Positions 46,573 to 57,951 of a stretch of 64,000 nucleotides of DNA are shown one piece after another. The stretch covers positions 119,501 through 183,500 of the forward strand of contig NW_027554288.1 in the NCBI RefSeq assembly GCF_964340395.1, in the 5' to 3' direction. This stretch comes from Glandiceps talaboti (lineage: Eukaryota; Hemichordata; Enteropneusta; Spengelidae). The translations under genes and the position numbers were made by a program. The notes under the pieces were generated by a model. It had not been told where the DNA came from, did no database searches, and saw nothing but the letters and a program-made list of their open reading frames with translations. Position 1 is the stretch's first letter; each line of letters opens with the position of its first letter.

Positions 46573-48475
46573 GCACCTCTATACAGGGTTATAGCTGAGA
46601 TGCATACTGATAATGTGTACTAGTTGGTTAGAATGCACACTCAATATTATTGGAGAAATAATTATTCAAATATCTACTGACTCCCCATCCCTATATATGC
46701 CTATAAGTAACATGGTGGAATATGAAAAGTTTAATAATTTAAATAAAGACAATATTTATTCTTCCAGAGATAAATTTAAGTATTCATAGGTACTATCACT
46801 ACTACTTACAGCTATAAAAATGTGTACACACTCTATTCTTTGTCAATTACAGCTGTTAGTATTAGATTGGAAATTACCCAGAAGGCCATATGAGTACACA
46901 AAGTCGTGTCTGCTGGGTATCAATGACAATAATTATTTCAAGCCACCTATACAGGGTTATAGCTGAGATGCATACTGATAGTGTGTACTAGTTGGTTAGA
47001 GTGCACACTCAATATTATTGGAGATATAACTTATTCAAATATCCACTGACTCTCCATCCCTACTGGCATATGCCTATACGTTACATGGTGGAACATGAAA
47101 AGATTAATAATTTCAATAAAGACAATAATTGAGATGCATACTGATAGTGTGTACTAGTTGGTTAGAATGCACACTCAATATTTTTGTAGAAATAACTTAT
47201 TGAAATATCCACTGACCCCCCCATCCCTATACATGCCTATACGTTACATGGTGGAATATGAACAGATTAATAGTTTCAATAAAGACAATATTTATTCTTC
47301 CAGGGACAAATGTTAGTATTCATAGGTAGTATCACTACTACTTACAGCTATAAAAATGTGTGAACACTCTATTCTTTGTCAATTACAGCTCATAGATTTT
47401 GATTGGAAATTACCCAGAAGGCCATATTGAGTTCAAAAAGTTGTGTCTGCTGGGTATCAATGACAATAATTATTTCAAACCACCTATACAGGGTTATAGC
47501 TGAGATGCATACTGATAGTGTGTACTAGTTGGTTAGAATGCACACCCAATATTTTTGGAGAAATATTTATTCAAATATCCACTGATTCCCCATTCCTATA
47601 TATGCTTATACGTTACGTGGTGGAACATGAAAAGTAATAAAGACAATATTTATTCTTCCAGAGATAAATTTAAGTATTCATAGGTAGTATCACTACTACA
47701 TTGAATATTTGAAATGTGTGCACACTCTATTGTTTGTCAATTACAGCTCCTCGTATTAGATTTGAAATTACTCAGAAGGCCATATGAGTGCACACAGTCA
47801 TGTCTGCTGGGTATCAATGACAATAATTATTTCAAACCACCTATACAGGGTTATAGCTGAGATGCATACTGATAGTGTGTACTAGTTGGTTAGAATGCAC
47901 ACTCAATATTATTGGAGATATAACTTATTGAAATATTCACTTCAATATTATTGGAGATATAACTTATTGAAATATCCACCGACTCCCCATCCCTATACAT
48001 GCCTATACGTTACATGGTGGAACATGAAACGATTAATAATTCCAATAAAGACAATAATTATTCTTCCAGGGACAAATGTTAGTATTCATAGGTAGTATCA
48101 CTACTACTTACAGCAATTAAAATGTGTGTACACTCTATTGTTTGTCAATTACAGCTCATACTATTAGATTGGAAATTACCCAGAAGGCCATATTGAGTAC
48201 AAAAAGTCGTGTCTGCTGGGTATCAATGACAATAACTATTTCAAACCACCTATACAAGGTTATAGCTGAGATGCATACTGATAGTGTGTACTAGTTGGTT
48301 AGAATGCACAGGAATATTTACTATTATGTCCAATGATTCCCTATTGCTATACATGCCTATACGTTACATGGTGGAACATGAAAAGATTAATAATTTCAAT
48401 AAAGACAACAATTATTCTTCCAGGAACAAATGTTAGTATTCATAGGTAGTATGACTACTACTTACAGCAATTAAA
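46573..48475 (+). repeat. Tandem array of 360-540-bp unit, five copies
   Basis: CACCTATACAGGGTTATAGC starts at about 46574, 46944, 47481, 47838 and 48247. Units share GTGTACTAGTTGGTTAGAATGCACAC, TTACATGGTGGAA(C/T)ATGAA, AATAAAGACAAT, CATAGGTAGTATCACTACTAC and CTGCTGGGTATCAATGACAATAATTATTTCAA. Unit length varies by internal deletions. The first unit abuts the foldback end directly. Confidence 0.85.
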
Positions 48476-49041
48476 ATGCGTTGGCCCATGCATCTATTGT
48501 TTCCTTGCTGACGGACAAGCTATGTATAGTTTGAGCACAGTCACTAGTGTCTGTGGTTTGAGCTATTCAGGCTACTGTGAACAGCGCCCCCATGCGGTGG
48601 CTGATGGAGAGGTGGCTGCTGCGTTCACCACAGTATGACTATGAGCCGAGTTCTATGCATAACCGGTGTAGGCATCCGATCCTTAGTCAGTCTCTCCGTA
48701 TGTATCATTTTTTTTCGATCAATGTGTCTATATTTTATCAAAGAATTAATCACTACTCTTGACAAACGTCCAAACGTTGGCAAAATATTCCCTACCTGAA
48801 AGTTTGTGGTGTAATTTTACTGATCTCAACATATACCTTAGTAGTAGTAGTACTAGTAGCGACGGCAGCTGTTGCAATGGCGACTACAATCTGAAACTGA
48901 ATGAACAGCTGAGCGCTGTAGCCCCATCACTTCAAAAAATTGATGCGCGTTCAGCGTAAGTTTGAGAATATTTTTGTTCAAAATTGTCATCATAATAGAA
49001 AAAAAATAGTGGGTGTATGTATATAATAAATAAACAATCTT
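48476..49041. other. Unassigned DNA, GC-richer
   Basis: No recognisable protein domain. An open frame reaching 48957 has a GTAAGT at its end, but nothing else supports an exon. Confidence 0.35.
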
Positions 49042-49159
49042 CCGGTATTTCTCATTCATGCTACGTCATCGAGGACGAATGATTCCCTCATGCCGATAGG
49101 CTCGGAGGGATACTGCCGACATTAGGAAATCATGACGTAGCACTCATTTGGAATACCGG
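49042..49159. repeat. 118-bp palindrome
   Basis: The outer CCGGTATT/AATACCGG pair continues inward through ATGCTACGTCAT / ATGACGTAGCA and ATGATTCCCTCATGCCGAT / TGCCGACATTAGGAAATCAT, an almost complete hairpin. Likely a MITE remnant. Confidence 0.65.
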
Positions 49160-49529
49160 TCTTACGAAATATTTCGTCCATGTAAAATAGTATCCTGGTA
49201 AGGCTTATGCGCATGCGTACGTATTTATCGTTCGTGACTGTAAAATTTCGTCCTCTTGGAAGTGTTAAACCAGCCGTTTTGCCGAAACTCCATCATGAAA
49301 ATTCTTGGTAAAGTAATAAGTTCAGGTGTATTTACTTACTTGAAATGTGGGATTGTGGGATGGGGATATATATTCCCTGTCAGTTTACCGTGACTTAGTC
49401 AGACAATTTCAAACTAGGACACAGCACCATTTCGAGTTTCTAATATTTGCTACTACACGTGTACACACGCTTGTGTATGTGTGATTTATGAGATGTAGTC
49501 TTGCTTGCAGACGGTGCACGGGTCTAGAT

Positions 49530-49665
49530 TACTGACAGGAGAAGGACATATATGTAAGCAGGACTAGTCGCGGTGGCGTGGCGCTGTACATAAATTGTAG
49601 AAATAATACAAAGTATTACAATATCAAAGAAACCGCCGAACACAATCGATCTGATAAAAATATGT
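49530..49665 (+). pseudogene. Possible LINE endonuclease fragment
   Basis: The frame reads KDIYVSRTSRGGVALYINC. This is similar to the R-x-x-R-x-GGGVALYV block of LINE AP-endonucleases. Flanking sequence gives no further domain. Weak call. Confidence 0.3.
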
Positions 49666-50780
49666 CTCACTCTGTTAATTTAGTATTTCAACTACCTGTA
49701 GGACTAGCACCCCCGGGAGTACGTCTTCTAACCGGGGGCGCCACTGTCAACAGCGCCACCGGATCAGCCGAACCCAGTGTGCAAGAAGACTGCTGATGAT
49801 CAAGATGTATACCTATATTGTTACAGAGTGTATTATCTTTATTGTTTGTTCCTACTCTTCATGGAAAACCACTACCAGACGTTTTACGGTAAGCTGGTTC
49901 TCTACATACCTTTCAAACGTGTAATGTGTAAGCAAGGGTGCGTTCGCTAGCCAAAACGTTTTGTCATTGTTTGGCCAGGGGGCCCTGGCCCGGTTTCGAA
50001 CCATACAATGCATGTTGAGCGTTTCAAACAGAAGATTGTCGCATTTTGTGTACATTCAGCATTCATCACTGAAAATTACACCTTTGCAGTTCTGTCAGGA
50101 TGCTAGAATGCCTAAAAAAAATGCCTGTGCATACACTATTCTTACACTAACAAAGTGATCTTTGACCTGTGACCTGACCCCAAGTTTATCTCGCATCGCT
50201 CAATGTACGTCAAATCGACCGTACCATTATGCCAAAGGGTATTTGTATTTCTAAATACCGTTGCCAATTGTAAATGACCAATTTCATGAACATTTTTGCA
50301 GTGCTGAATCAAAACTAATGTACGTGTGTGAATGGTCTTTGGAATATTTTACTGCAGAGGTTTTTGTAGATTCAGCTCCACAGATCCTCCGGAGGCAAGG
50401 ATTAGCTTGTACTAAGTTGTAGGTGTGAATGCTTTACGCCGGTGTAAGTGCCCTCAATCAGTGTATTACTTGGTGAGCTTGCTAATCTTTATTCAGAACC
50501 ACCAATGTATAAAAAAAACATTGAAGTCGGCAACGAACCATAAATATTGTTATTATGATTGATGTACCACACCGCATCATCCCTTCAATGAATCGGCCTT
50601 CCATGTAACATTTACGTGGTTCACTCAAACTATGTCTTATACTAACTGCAATAACTGTAGCATGTACTGTGATTTTGGGGTTCTTTCCTCTGTTTTTGTA
50701 CCTTTTTCTGTTCCGATGTTTAACTGGAAGCAATCGCTAGAATTTCTCCAATGGTAACGCAAATGGCCAAGGTCACAATG
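49666..50780. other. Unassigned DNA, likely transposon debris
   Basis: No supported gene. It contains a GC hairpin GGCCAGGG-GG-CCCTGGCC at about 49972-49989. Confidence 0.35.
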
Positions 50781-50799
50781 AAAATGTGATTGAGATGTC

Positions 50800-51095
50800 A
50801 GCGTACTACCCGTTTCAAAATGTTGCTACTTTTGGGTTTTCCTCACCGTCGAATTGCAGAGCCAAACTTACGCGAAATATTAGGAGAACAAGAGGTTAAT
50901 TTGCTATTTCAACCACCGTATTTCCCAAAATTTAACACATGTGAAATATGTTTTTGTTATCTGAAAAGATACCTTATGTTAGAGCACACGATGTCTTCGC
51001 CACCGTATTTATGGAAACGGCTATCAAAGAAGTTGTTGCCGAGATAGCACTGTAATTTGCGTAAATATTCTCTTCAGATTTTGTGGATTTCCTTT
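50800..51095 (+). pseudogene. DDE transposase fragment (Tc1/mariner/IS630 type)
   Basis: The frame 50790-51047 includes REILGEQEVNLLFQPPYFPK and then FNTCEICFCYLKRYL. This is the conserved block before and including the last catalytic acidic residue of DDE_3 transposases (LPPYSPxxNPIExxFxxLK). A frameshift near 50985-51000 moves the continuation (TVFMETAIKEVVAEIAL) to the next frame. Most of the protein upstream is unrecognisable and stops follow, so this is a dead fragment. Confidence 0.65.
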
Positions 51096-51825
51096 GTATT
51101 AACTCTCGATTATAAGTTTTAACGGTACAGTTAGGCCAACATGCGAGCATCACAGCCATAAAAGTTCAAACACTGTGAGCATTGGAGGTACATGTATCTG
51201 GGAATATATGGTTTGTGTAAAAGTTGCTATTGATGTCTACGTTTTAGGTACTTGTCCTCGGGTTTTAATTTTACGATATTTCCATCTTGAAGTTTTTCAC
51301 TGAATGTGAATGTACTCGGAAAAGTAATGGGGTGACTGGGGGAACCCGTCCCCTTTTACATGTGCAAGTCAGATGGCGTCACATAATTAATCTGCAAATA
51401 AATGCAGCTCGTTCTCAACATCACGTAATTGCGTACAATTAGTGTTCAGTAGGATTTTTTTGTGTGGTTTACTGAAATATTTCATAGCAGACGACTGATG
51501 TGCGAAGTGAAATTGATAACATATATTGGGTCATTTCACAAGTGCCGGAAGTGTTTAGTATCATTTTTGACTTTTTTACCAGTGAATGTCTACGCCACAC
51601 TGGGGGGGGGGGGACATTTTGGATTGATTACTTTCAAATTATTAGTGAAAGTCAAGTTAATTGTAACTAAATAAACTACAAACACTGGTATGCTGATTAT
51701 TTCCTCAACTCAACTCTGACATAAGTGAAATTACTTTCTTTAGATCTATGTTCATACCAAGATTTGATGACAAAATCACATTTTTTTATTTTAATGTTAA
51801 TTTTTTAAAACCTTGTGTCTTCCAG
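51096..51825. other. Spacer upstream of Ginger-like exon
   Basis: No exon recognised. A G run lies at 51602-51613. The last bases (CTTGTGTCTTCCAG) form a plausible splice acceptor. Confidence 0.4.
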
Positions 51826-52019
51826 GCAAGACATTCTTCTTCATTGGAAAGGATGGTGTTGGTTCTAAGCAAGTGTTACTAACCCAACAACAACGGAAGG
51901 AAGTTTTCAAAGAATGTCATGTTTCTGCAATGTTGGTCATCTTGGCATCAACAAAGACTGTGAAGAAGATTTCATCAAGGTTTTATTGGAAGACCATCTC
52001 AAGTGACATGCAAGAATTG
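51826..52019 (+). pseudogene. Ginger/KRBA2-like integrase, zinc-finger exon
   Basis: The exon is bounded by acceptor TCTTCCAG and donor GTAAGT. It encodes VLLTQQQRKEVFKECH, then GHLGINK, then SSRFYWKTISSDMQEL. These are the conserved parts of the H2C2 (HHCC) zinc-binding domain that precedes integrase cores in Gypsy-like integrases and the related Ginger transposons/KRBA2 genes. GHLGINK is in a different frame from its surroundings, so compensating +1/-1 indels disrupt it. The two zinc Cys residues lie in the next exon. Confidence 0.75.
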
Positions 52020-52971
52020 GTAAGTATGATTATTTAGTTAGATAATGGTTCTGTAAAATAGTATCACCCTAAAGTACTTAGTACATTAAAATTTCATAAA
52101 TTTTCACAAGAGAAAGCAGTAAATATCTTCTTGGTAAATTTATCTATACTTTGATACACATGATGCTTGTAGTCAACTGAACAATAATAACTCTGTCATA
52201 CATAGCCTGTTTCCCATCATATTCACTGCAACAGCCATGCTGAGACCAGTAAAATAGTATCCCCCTCCCCCCTGAGTACTAAGTTTGGCACTTCCAAAAT
52301 CCATACTTTTTCAGAATGGAAAGTGTTAAACATGTTGGTAAATATATGCTTTGATACACATGATGCTTGTATTCAGCTGAAAAATACAACTTCAGACATC
52401 AGACCATGGACGAACGGAGCCTGTTACAAACGGAAAGTAAACAACTGAAATAGATTAATAACTTTTGGCTCAGCATGTTGGAAGTACAGACAAGTATTAC
52501 ATTCCATCATTTGATAAGAACAGTTTTATGACCACTTTACATAAATTTACAGTTCCCCTGGTATTTCATGTACACATAAAGAGGCAATAAATCTGTTCTT
52601 ATCAAACCATGGTGTGAACTACAAGTCTCTGCTGTTTTAACATGCTGAGCCAAGTGTAATAAATCCAATTTGCTTGTTTACTGTCCCTGTTTCAGTGTTT
52701 GTAACAGGTTCAGTTGTCCACAGTCTGATGTCTGAAGTTATAATATCTCTGTCATATATAGCCCGTTTACCATCATAGCCATACTGAGACCTGTAAAATA
52801 GTATCCTCTCCAGAGTACTAAGTTTTCCACTTCCAAAATTCATACATTATATGTCTATAATACTTTGATGCACATTATGTTTGTAAAGAATTGAAAAATA
52901 ATAATCATATATTATATAATATAGTCAATATTCTCTATAATGTTGTTCTGAACATTGTTATATTTTATTAG
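52020..52971 (+). other. Intron of Ginger-like gene
   Basis: Begins GTAAGT and ends TTTTATTAG; splicing restores the frame exactly (QEL-I-KSCGKC). It contains a diverged internal duplication of about 490 bp: the phrases TTTGATACACATGATGCTTGTA, AAAATAGTATC and GAGTACTAAGTTTxxCACTTCCAAAATxCATAC recur. Confidence 0.7.
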
Positions 52972-53096
52972 ATCAAGAGTTGTGGTAAGTGTCAAAGGTT
53001 TGAGAAAATAAAAACTTGTGGTCCTGAACTGAAACCTATTCCGAATAAAGCTCCATGGTATATGCTTGGAATCGATTTAGTTGGCCTATATCCATA
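52972..53096 (+). pseudogene. Ginger/KRBA2-like integrase, start of catalytic core
   Basis: Continues in frame from the previous exon: KSCGKCQRFE (the CxxC half of the zinc finger), then APWYMLGIDLVG, which contains the first Asp of the DDE core in the usual P-W-x-x-x-G-x-D setting. A TAG stop follows immediately after LYP at 53094-53096. The remainder of the rve core (second Asp, Glu) is not found before the 42-bp array. Confidence 0.75.
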
Positions 53097-53148
53097 GGTT
53101 GCATAGGTGTTGCCTATTCCCACTTGAAACCATACACATCAATCAATA

Positions 53149-55140
53149 ATCAACCTCCAGCAGACCAGTCCCAGATAGAGCACCAGCCTTCAACCACTCC
53201 AGCAGACCAGTCCCAGATAGAGCACCGGCCTTCAACCACTCCAGCAGACCAGTCTCAGATAGAGAACCAGCCTTCAACCACTCCAGCAGACCAGTCCCAG
53301 ATAGAGAACCAGCCTTCAACAACTACAGCAGACCAGTCCCAGATAGAGCACAAGCCTTTAACCACTCCAGCAGACCAGTCCTAGATAGAGCACCAGCCTT
53401 CAATCACTCCAGCAGACCAGTCCTAGATAGAGCACCAGAATTCAATCACTCCAGCAGACCAGTCCCAGAGAGAGAACCGGCCTTCAACCACTACAGATGA
53501 CCAGTCCCAGATAGAGCACAAGCCTTCAACCACTCCAGCAGACCAGTCCTAGATAGAGCACAAGCCTTCAACCACTACAACAGACCAGTCCCAGATAGAG
53601 CACAAGCCTTCAACCACTCCAGCAGACCAGTTCCAGATAGAGCACCAGCCTTCAACCACTACAGCAGACCAGTCCCAGCTAGACCACCAGCCTTCAACCA
53701 TTCCAGCAGACCAGTCCCAGATAGAGCACCAGCCTTCAACCACTACAGCAGACCAGTCCCAGATAGAGCACCAGCCTTCAACCACTCCAGCAGACCAGTC
53801 CCAGATAGAGCACAAGCCTTCAACCACTCCAGCAGACCAGTCCCAGATAGAGAACCAGCCTTCAACTACTCCAGCAGACCAGTCCCAGATAGAGCACAAG
53901 CCTTCAACCACTCCAGCAGACAGTCCGAGATAGAGAACCAGCTTTCAACCAATCCAGCAGACCAGTGCCAGATAGAGCACCAGCCCTCAAGCACTCCAGT
54001 AGACCAGTCCCAGATAGAGCACCAGCCTTCAACCACTCCAGCAGACCAGTCCCAGATAGAGCAGCAGCCTTCAACCGCTCCAGCAGACCAGTCCCAGATA
54101 GAGCACAATCCTTCAACCACTACAGCAGACCCGTCTCAGATAGAGCACCAACTTTCAACCGCTTCAGCAGACCAGTCCCAGATAGAGCACCATCCTTCAA
54201 CCACTCCAGCAGACCAGTCCCAGATAGAGCACAATCCTTCAACCACTACAGCAGACCAGTCCCAGATAGAGAACCAGCTTTCAACCATTACAGCAGACCA
54301 GTCCCAGACAGAGAACCAGCTTTCCACCAATCCAACAGACCAGTGCAAGATAGAGCACCAGCCCTCAAACACTCCAGTAGACCAGTCCCAGATAGAGCAC
54401 CAGCCTTCAACCACTCCAGCAGACCAGTCCCAGATAGAGCACCAGCTTTCAACCACTCCAGCAGACCAGTCCCAGATAGAGCACCAGCCTACAACCACTA
54501 CAGCAGACCAGTCCCAGATAGAGCACAATCCTTCAACCACTACAGCAGACCAGTCCCAGAGAGAGAACCAGCTTTTAACCACTACAGCAGACCAGTCCCA
54601 GACAGAGAACCAGCTTTCAACCAATCCTGCAGACCAGTGCAAGATAGAGCACCAGCCCTCAAACACTCCAGTAGACCATTCCCAGATAGAGCACCAGCCT
54701 TCAACCACTCGAGCAGATCAGTCCCAGATAGAGCAACAGCCTTCAACCGCTCCAGCAGACCAGTCCCAGATACAGCACAATCTTTCAACCACTCCAGCAG
54801 ACCAGTCCCAGATAGAGCACAATCCTTCAACCACTACAGCAGACCAGTCCCAGGTAGAGCACCAACTTTCAACCACTCCAGCAGACCAGTCCCAGATAGA
54901 GCAGCAGCCTTCAACCGCTCCAGCAGACCAGTCCCAGATAGAGCACAATCCTTCAACCACTACAGCAGACCAGTCCCAGATAGATCACAATCCTTCAACC
55001 ACTACAGCAGACCAGTCCCAGACAGAGAACCAGCCTTCAACCACTACAGCAGACCAGTCCCAGACAGAGAACCAGCATTCAACCACTACAGCAGACCAGT
55101 CCCAGATAGACCGTCAGCCTTCAATCACTCCAGCAGACCC
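53149..55140 (+). repeat. 42-bp minisatellite, about 47 units
   Basis: The monomer is CCAGCAGACCAGTCCCAGAT then AGAGCACCAGCCTTCAACCACT. 42 is divisible by three, so long frames stay open on both strands. On the plus strand two of them read PADQSQIEHQPSTT and RPVPDRAPAFNHSS. Groups of units recur as blocks (for example 53965-54420 and 54630-54900). It sits between the integrase start and the protease of the Ginger-like element, where the rest of the integrase core should be. Confidence 0.9.
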
Positions 55141-55199
55141 ACATTTTCCCAGTCCCTTACCCTTCAGAAGGGAGCCAAGAAGATTCATACTTGAGCAGA

Positions 55200-55770
55200 G
55201 CCATTCACTTGCAAACTTAAAAAGAAGAAGAGAATTGACAGAGACAGAGCACGTTTAGCGAAAGATATTCCAAGTATGGTAAACTCATTAAAACACCAGG
55301 ACAATGGATGATTGACCATGTCATGAATCACGCACCAGCTCTATTTCAGCAGCAGTTTCCACACATGGACAGTCTACAGGATGTCCTTGTAATGACGGCA
55401 GGCACAGCTATCATCACACCAGATCAAAAATTCATCCAAATACTGAATATAGACCAAAATCACTGGGTTACAGTATCCAATATTGGCTGCAGCAAAGGCG
55501 TAGTGAATGTATATGATTCCATGGGGTGTGGGTTAGATAGAAGAGCAAAGAAGGCTGTAGCCTGTCTGCTATTTCATGAAGGGATAAGTATAAAAATACA
55601 GTGCGTGCGTACACAAACAAGTAGGATGTGATGACTGTGGACTATTTGCTATGGCCAATGCAACAGCCAAATGACTGGAACCAACAGAGTTTACGTGGGA
55701 GCAGACATCGACGAGAAGCCATCTCGCAACGAGTTTTCAACATTAAATCATGGAGATTTTCCCGTCATGG
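55200..55770 (+). pseudogene. Ulp1-type (C48) cysteine protease domain of Ginger-like gene
   Basis: 55308-55631 reads MIDHVMNHAPALFQQQFP and later QNHWVTVSNIGCSKG and VNVYDSMG, giving the catalytic His (HW) and Asp (YDS). The catalytic Cys block QVGCDDCGLFAMANA follows at about 55617-55661, but in another frame, so one indel near 55605 breaks the gene. After a further stop, FTWEQTSTRSHLATSFQ resembles the segment after the protease in KRBA2-like proteins. The upstream boundary has another frameshift (TPGQWMID). Ulp1-family proteases process SUMO-like proteins; the role in these transposons is unknown. Confidence 0.75.
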
Positions 55771-55814
55771 AGAAGACGATGGGGCCATAAAATCAGGAAA
55801 ACGTTGACAGGCAA

Positions 55815-55960
55815 CCAGATCGTGGAAGCAACATGATACAGTGTGACAAGTTTAAAGACTGGTACCATACTGATTGCAAAGAACTGTCAGCAAGTTTACT
55901 TAAAACAAAAGACTGAAATTTGTGTGTACAAAGTGTAAAAACCAAATGTGTCACTAAATA
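55815..55960 (+). pseudogene. PHD finger, C-terminal half, of Ginger-like gene
   Basis: MIQCDKFKDWYHTDCKELS then, after one frameshift, KFVCTKCKNQMCH and a stop. This matches the C-x2-C...W-x-H-x2-C...C-x2-C end of a PHD finger, except that the second Cys of the CDxC pair is Phe. A terminal PHD finger fits Ginger1-type transposon proteins. Confidence 0.65.
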
Positions 55961-57515
55961 ACTGCCTCAACAAGTGATACTAGCAAATAACCAATGCTTT
56001 TCGTGGTTCTGATAACAGATGTAATGTTTTTAGGTGAAATCATGTATCATAAAATTTTTGAACTTTCTTGCTAGGCTCATGTGTGTAAAACTGCCAACCT
56101 TTAGCCAATATTGACAAAATAGTCAAACACTTTGAAACATGACAGTCTACATTGTATATTTAAAGGTCAAATCAATTCAAATGAGTAACATTCAAGGTGC
56201 AGTATCAATATATACATAACAAAAATGAATGTCACATATAATGAATGTCACATTTGATGCTAAATTTGTGTACACATTGATTCTGAAAAAGAACGCCAGT
56301 GAAAAAATAAGAACAACTCTTAGTACTATAGTGACTGTGGTCACACTTTACTTTTCACAAAGTCTACTTCTTGAGCACTAAACAATGCCTACAGTTCATT
56401 TGAGCAAATAAAATACCTCTCTTTTGAAGATGTGTAATGGCCTAGCTTATTAATAAATTGAGACCATATAGAACTACAATTTTGCACAATAAATATCAAG
56501 TTCAATTTAACTGAATAGTTAATTTATCCTGTTTGTAACAATTGTAACCAAACTATGAAAACGTGAATTCATATTGGCTAAAAACGTTTCTAAATTGTGC
56601 CTTTACAGAAAAGAAAAATATCTAAGAAAGATTTGGCAATGTTCATGCACCTTATGGTGTGAGCCATGACCTGGTCACAGACTACATGTATGTTAAGTAA
56701 CATCAATTCATAGGTCTTGAGTAGCATTCGAAGGGCATCGTTGATAGCAATGAATGTCATATAAAACAGTCAAGTGAGTATAACTGCTAATATTTGTAAT
56801 CTAAGATCATAAGGAGAAAACCTGGCTCACAACTCCTATTTTATAATGTATATGACTTTAGTTGCTGTTCATTTTAGTGCTTTGTACATATGTGATGTCC
56901 TGTGTAAAAATATCGGTTTCTTGCAAATTTTTAAGACAATTTAATATTAGTGGCAGTACATTCTATTCATATCATGATGAAACAATAAGTGCTTAGTAAG
57001 ATTTGCTTTTATAGAAATGTATCTTCCATTTTTAAACGTTAATATCATTAAAAATGAACCAGTGGGATCGGATGAGAATGGGGTTTTGTTATACAGTGCA
57101 TATGGGAGAGAGTAAATATGAGGTTGTGAAATTTCTACTCAAGAGTCCATATAGAAATCACTGCTGAGACATTTTTTGATTGCGTAGTAATTTCCATTTG
57201 AAAAAAATCATACTTGGGAACCTTGGTCATCTATTGCATATTTTAAAATAATGCCGTTGGGAAAAACTTCGTGGGCATGTTTTCAATACGTTGTCATTAT
57301 TATTGGATGCATCTTGTACTACACATACAAAAAGGTCTCACTGGTATGATTATAATACTGGTACATCTCTAATAAGCTGATTTTAAGACAGCTCTGTGCA
57401 TTGATATCACCGACAGACTTGTAAAACACAAGTGTCTGTCCGAAGTTTGTGCTTCTTGTAGATATGTGAAACTGAGATTGTATTTACTCAAAGTATATAA
57501 AGGAGCTTTCAGTTT
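55961..57515. other. AT-rich spacer, nothing recognised
   Basis: No exon, tandem repeat or clear inverted repeat was found. It may include the 3' flank of the Ginger-like element; its terminal inverted repeats were not located. Confidence 0.4.
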
Positions 57516-57520
57516 TATAT

Positions 57521-57546
57521 GACCCCCCCCTCCCCCCCCCCCCCCC
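57521..57546 (+). repeat. C-rich homopolymer tract
   Basis: A poly(C) run with a single T. Confidence 0.95.
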
Positions 57547-57618
57547 GTCACCTCAATTTATTGGTCAAAGAAGGGAGGTCATCACTTTTACAAAGTGGAT
57601 CAAGGAGGATTGCCTGAA

Positions 57619-57838
57619 GGTGATGATGATGATAATGATGATGATATTGGTGGTGGTGGTGGTGGTGGTGGTGGTGGTGGTGGTGACGACGACGACGACG
57701 ACGATGACGATGATGATGATGATGATGATGATGATATACCATACCATACGACGATGGTGACGAAGACGGTGACAACGATGATGATGATGATGATGATGAT
57801 AATGATATACCATACCATACCATACAACGATGATGATG
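57619..57838 (+). repeat. (GAT)n/(GGT)n/(GAC)n trinucleotide cluster
   Basis: Runs of GAT, GGT, GAC and again GAT, broken by two copies of GATATACCATACCATAC. Frames through it give Asp/Gly runs on plus and His/Ser/Ile runs on minus. Confidence 0.95.
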
Positions 57839-57951
57839 ATAGAGGTGACGTCAGCAAAGTTAATGGTACTAAGGTTGCAGGTGGTGATGCAGGTGGTGAA
57901 AATGGAAGTGATTGTACCACTGCTGATATTACATTTATTCACAGGGGTTGA

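Noticed and set aside
48759-48959. Possible first exon ending at a GTAAGT
   Set aside because: No recognisable domain, no convincing start codon context and no matching downstream exon; one donor-like hexamer is weak evidence.
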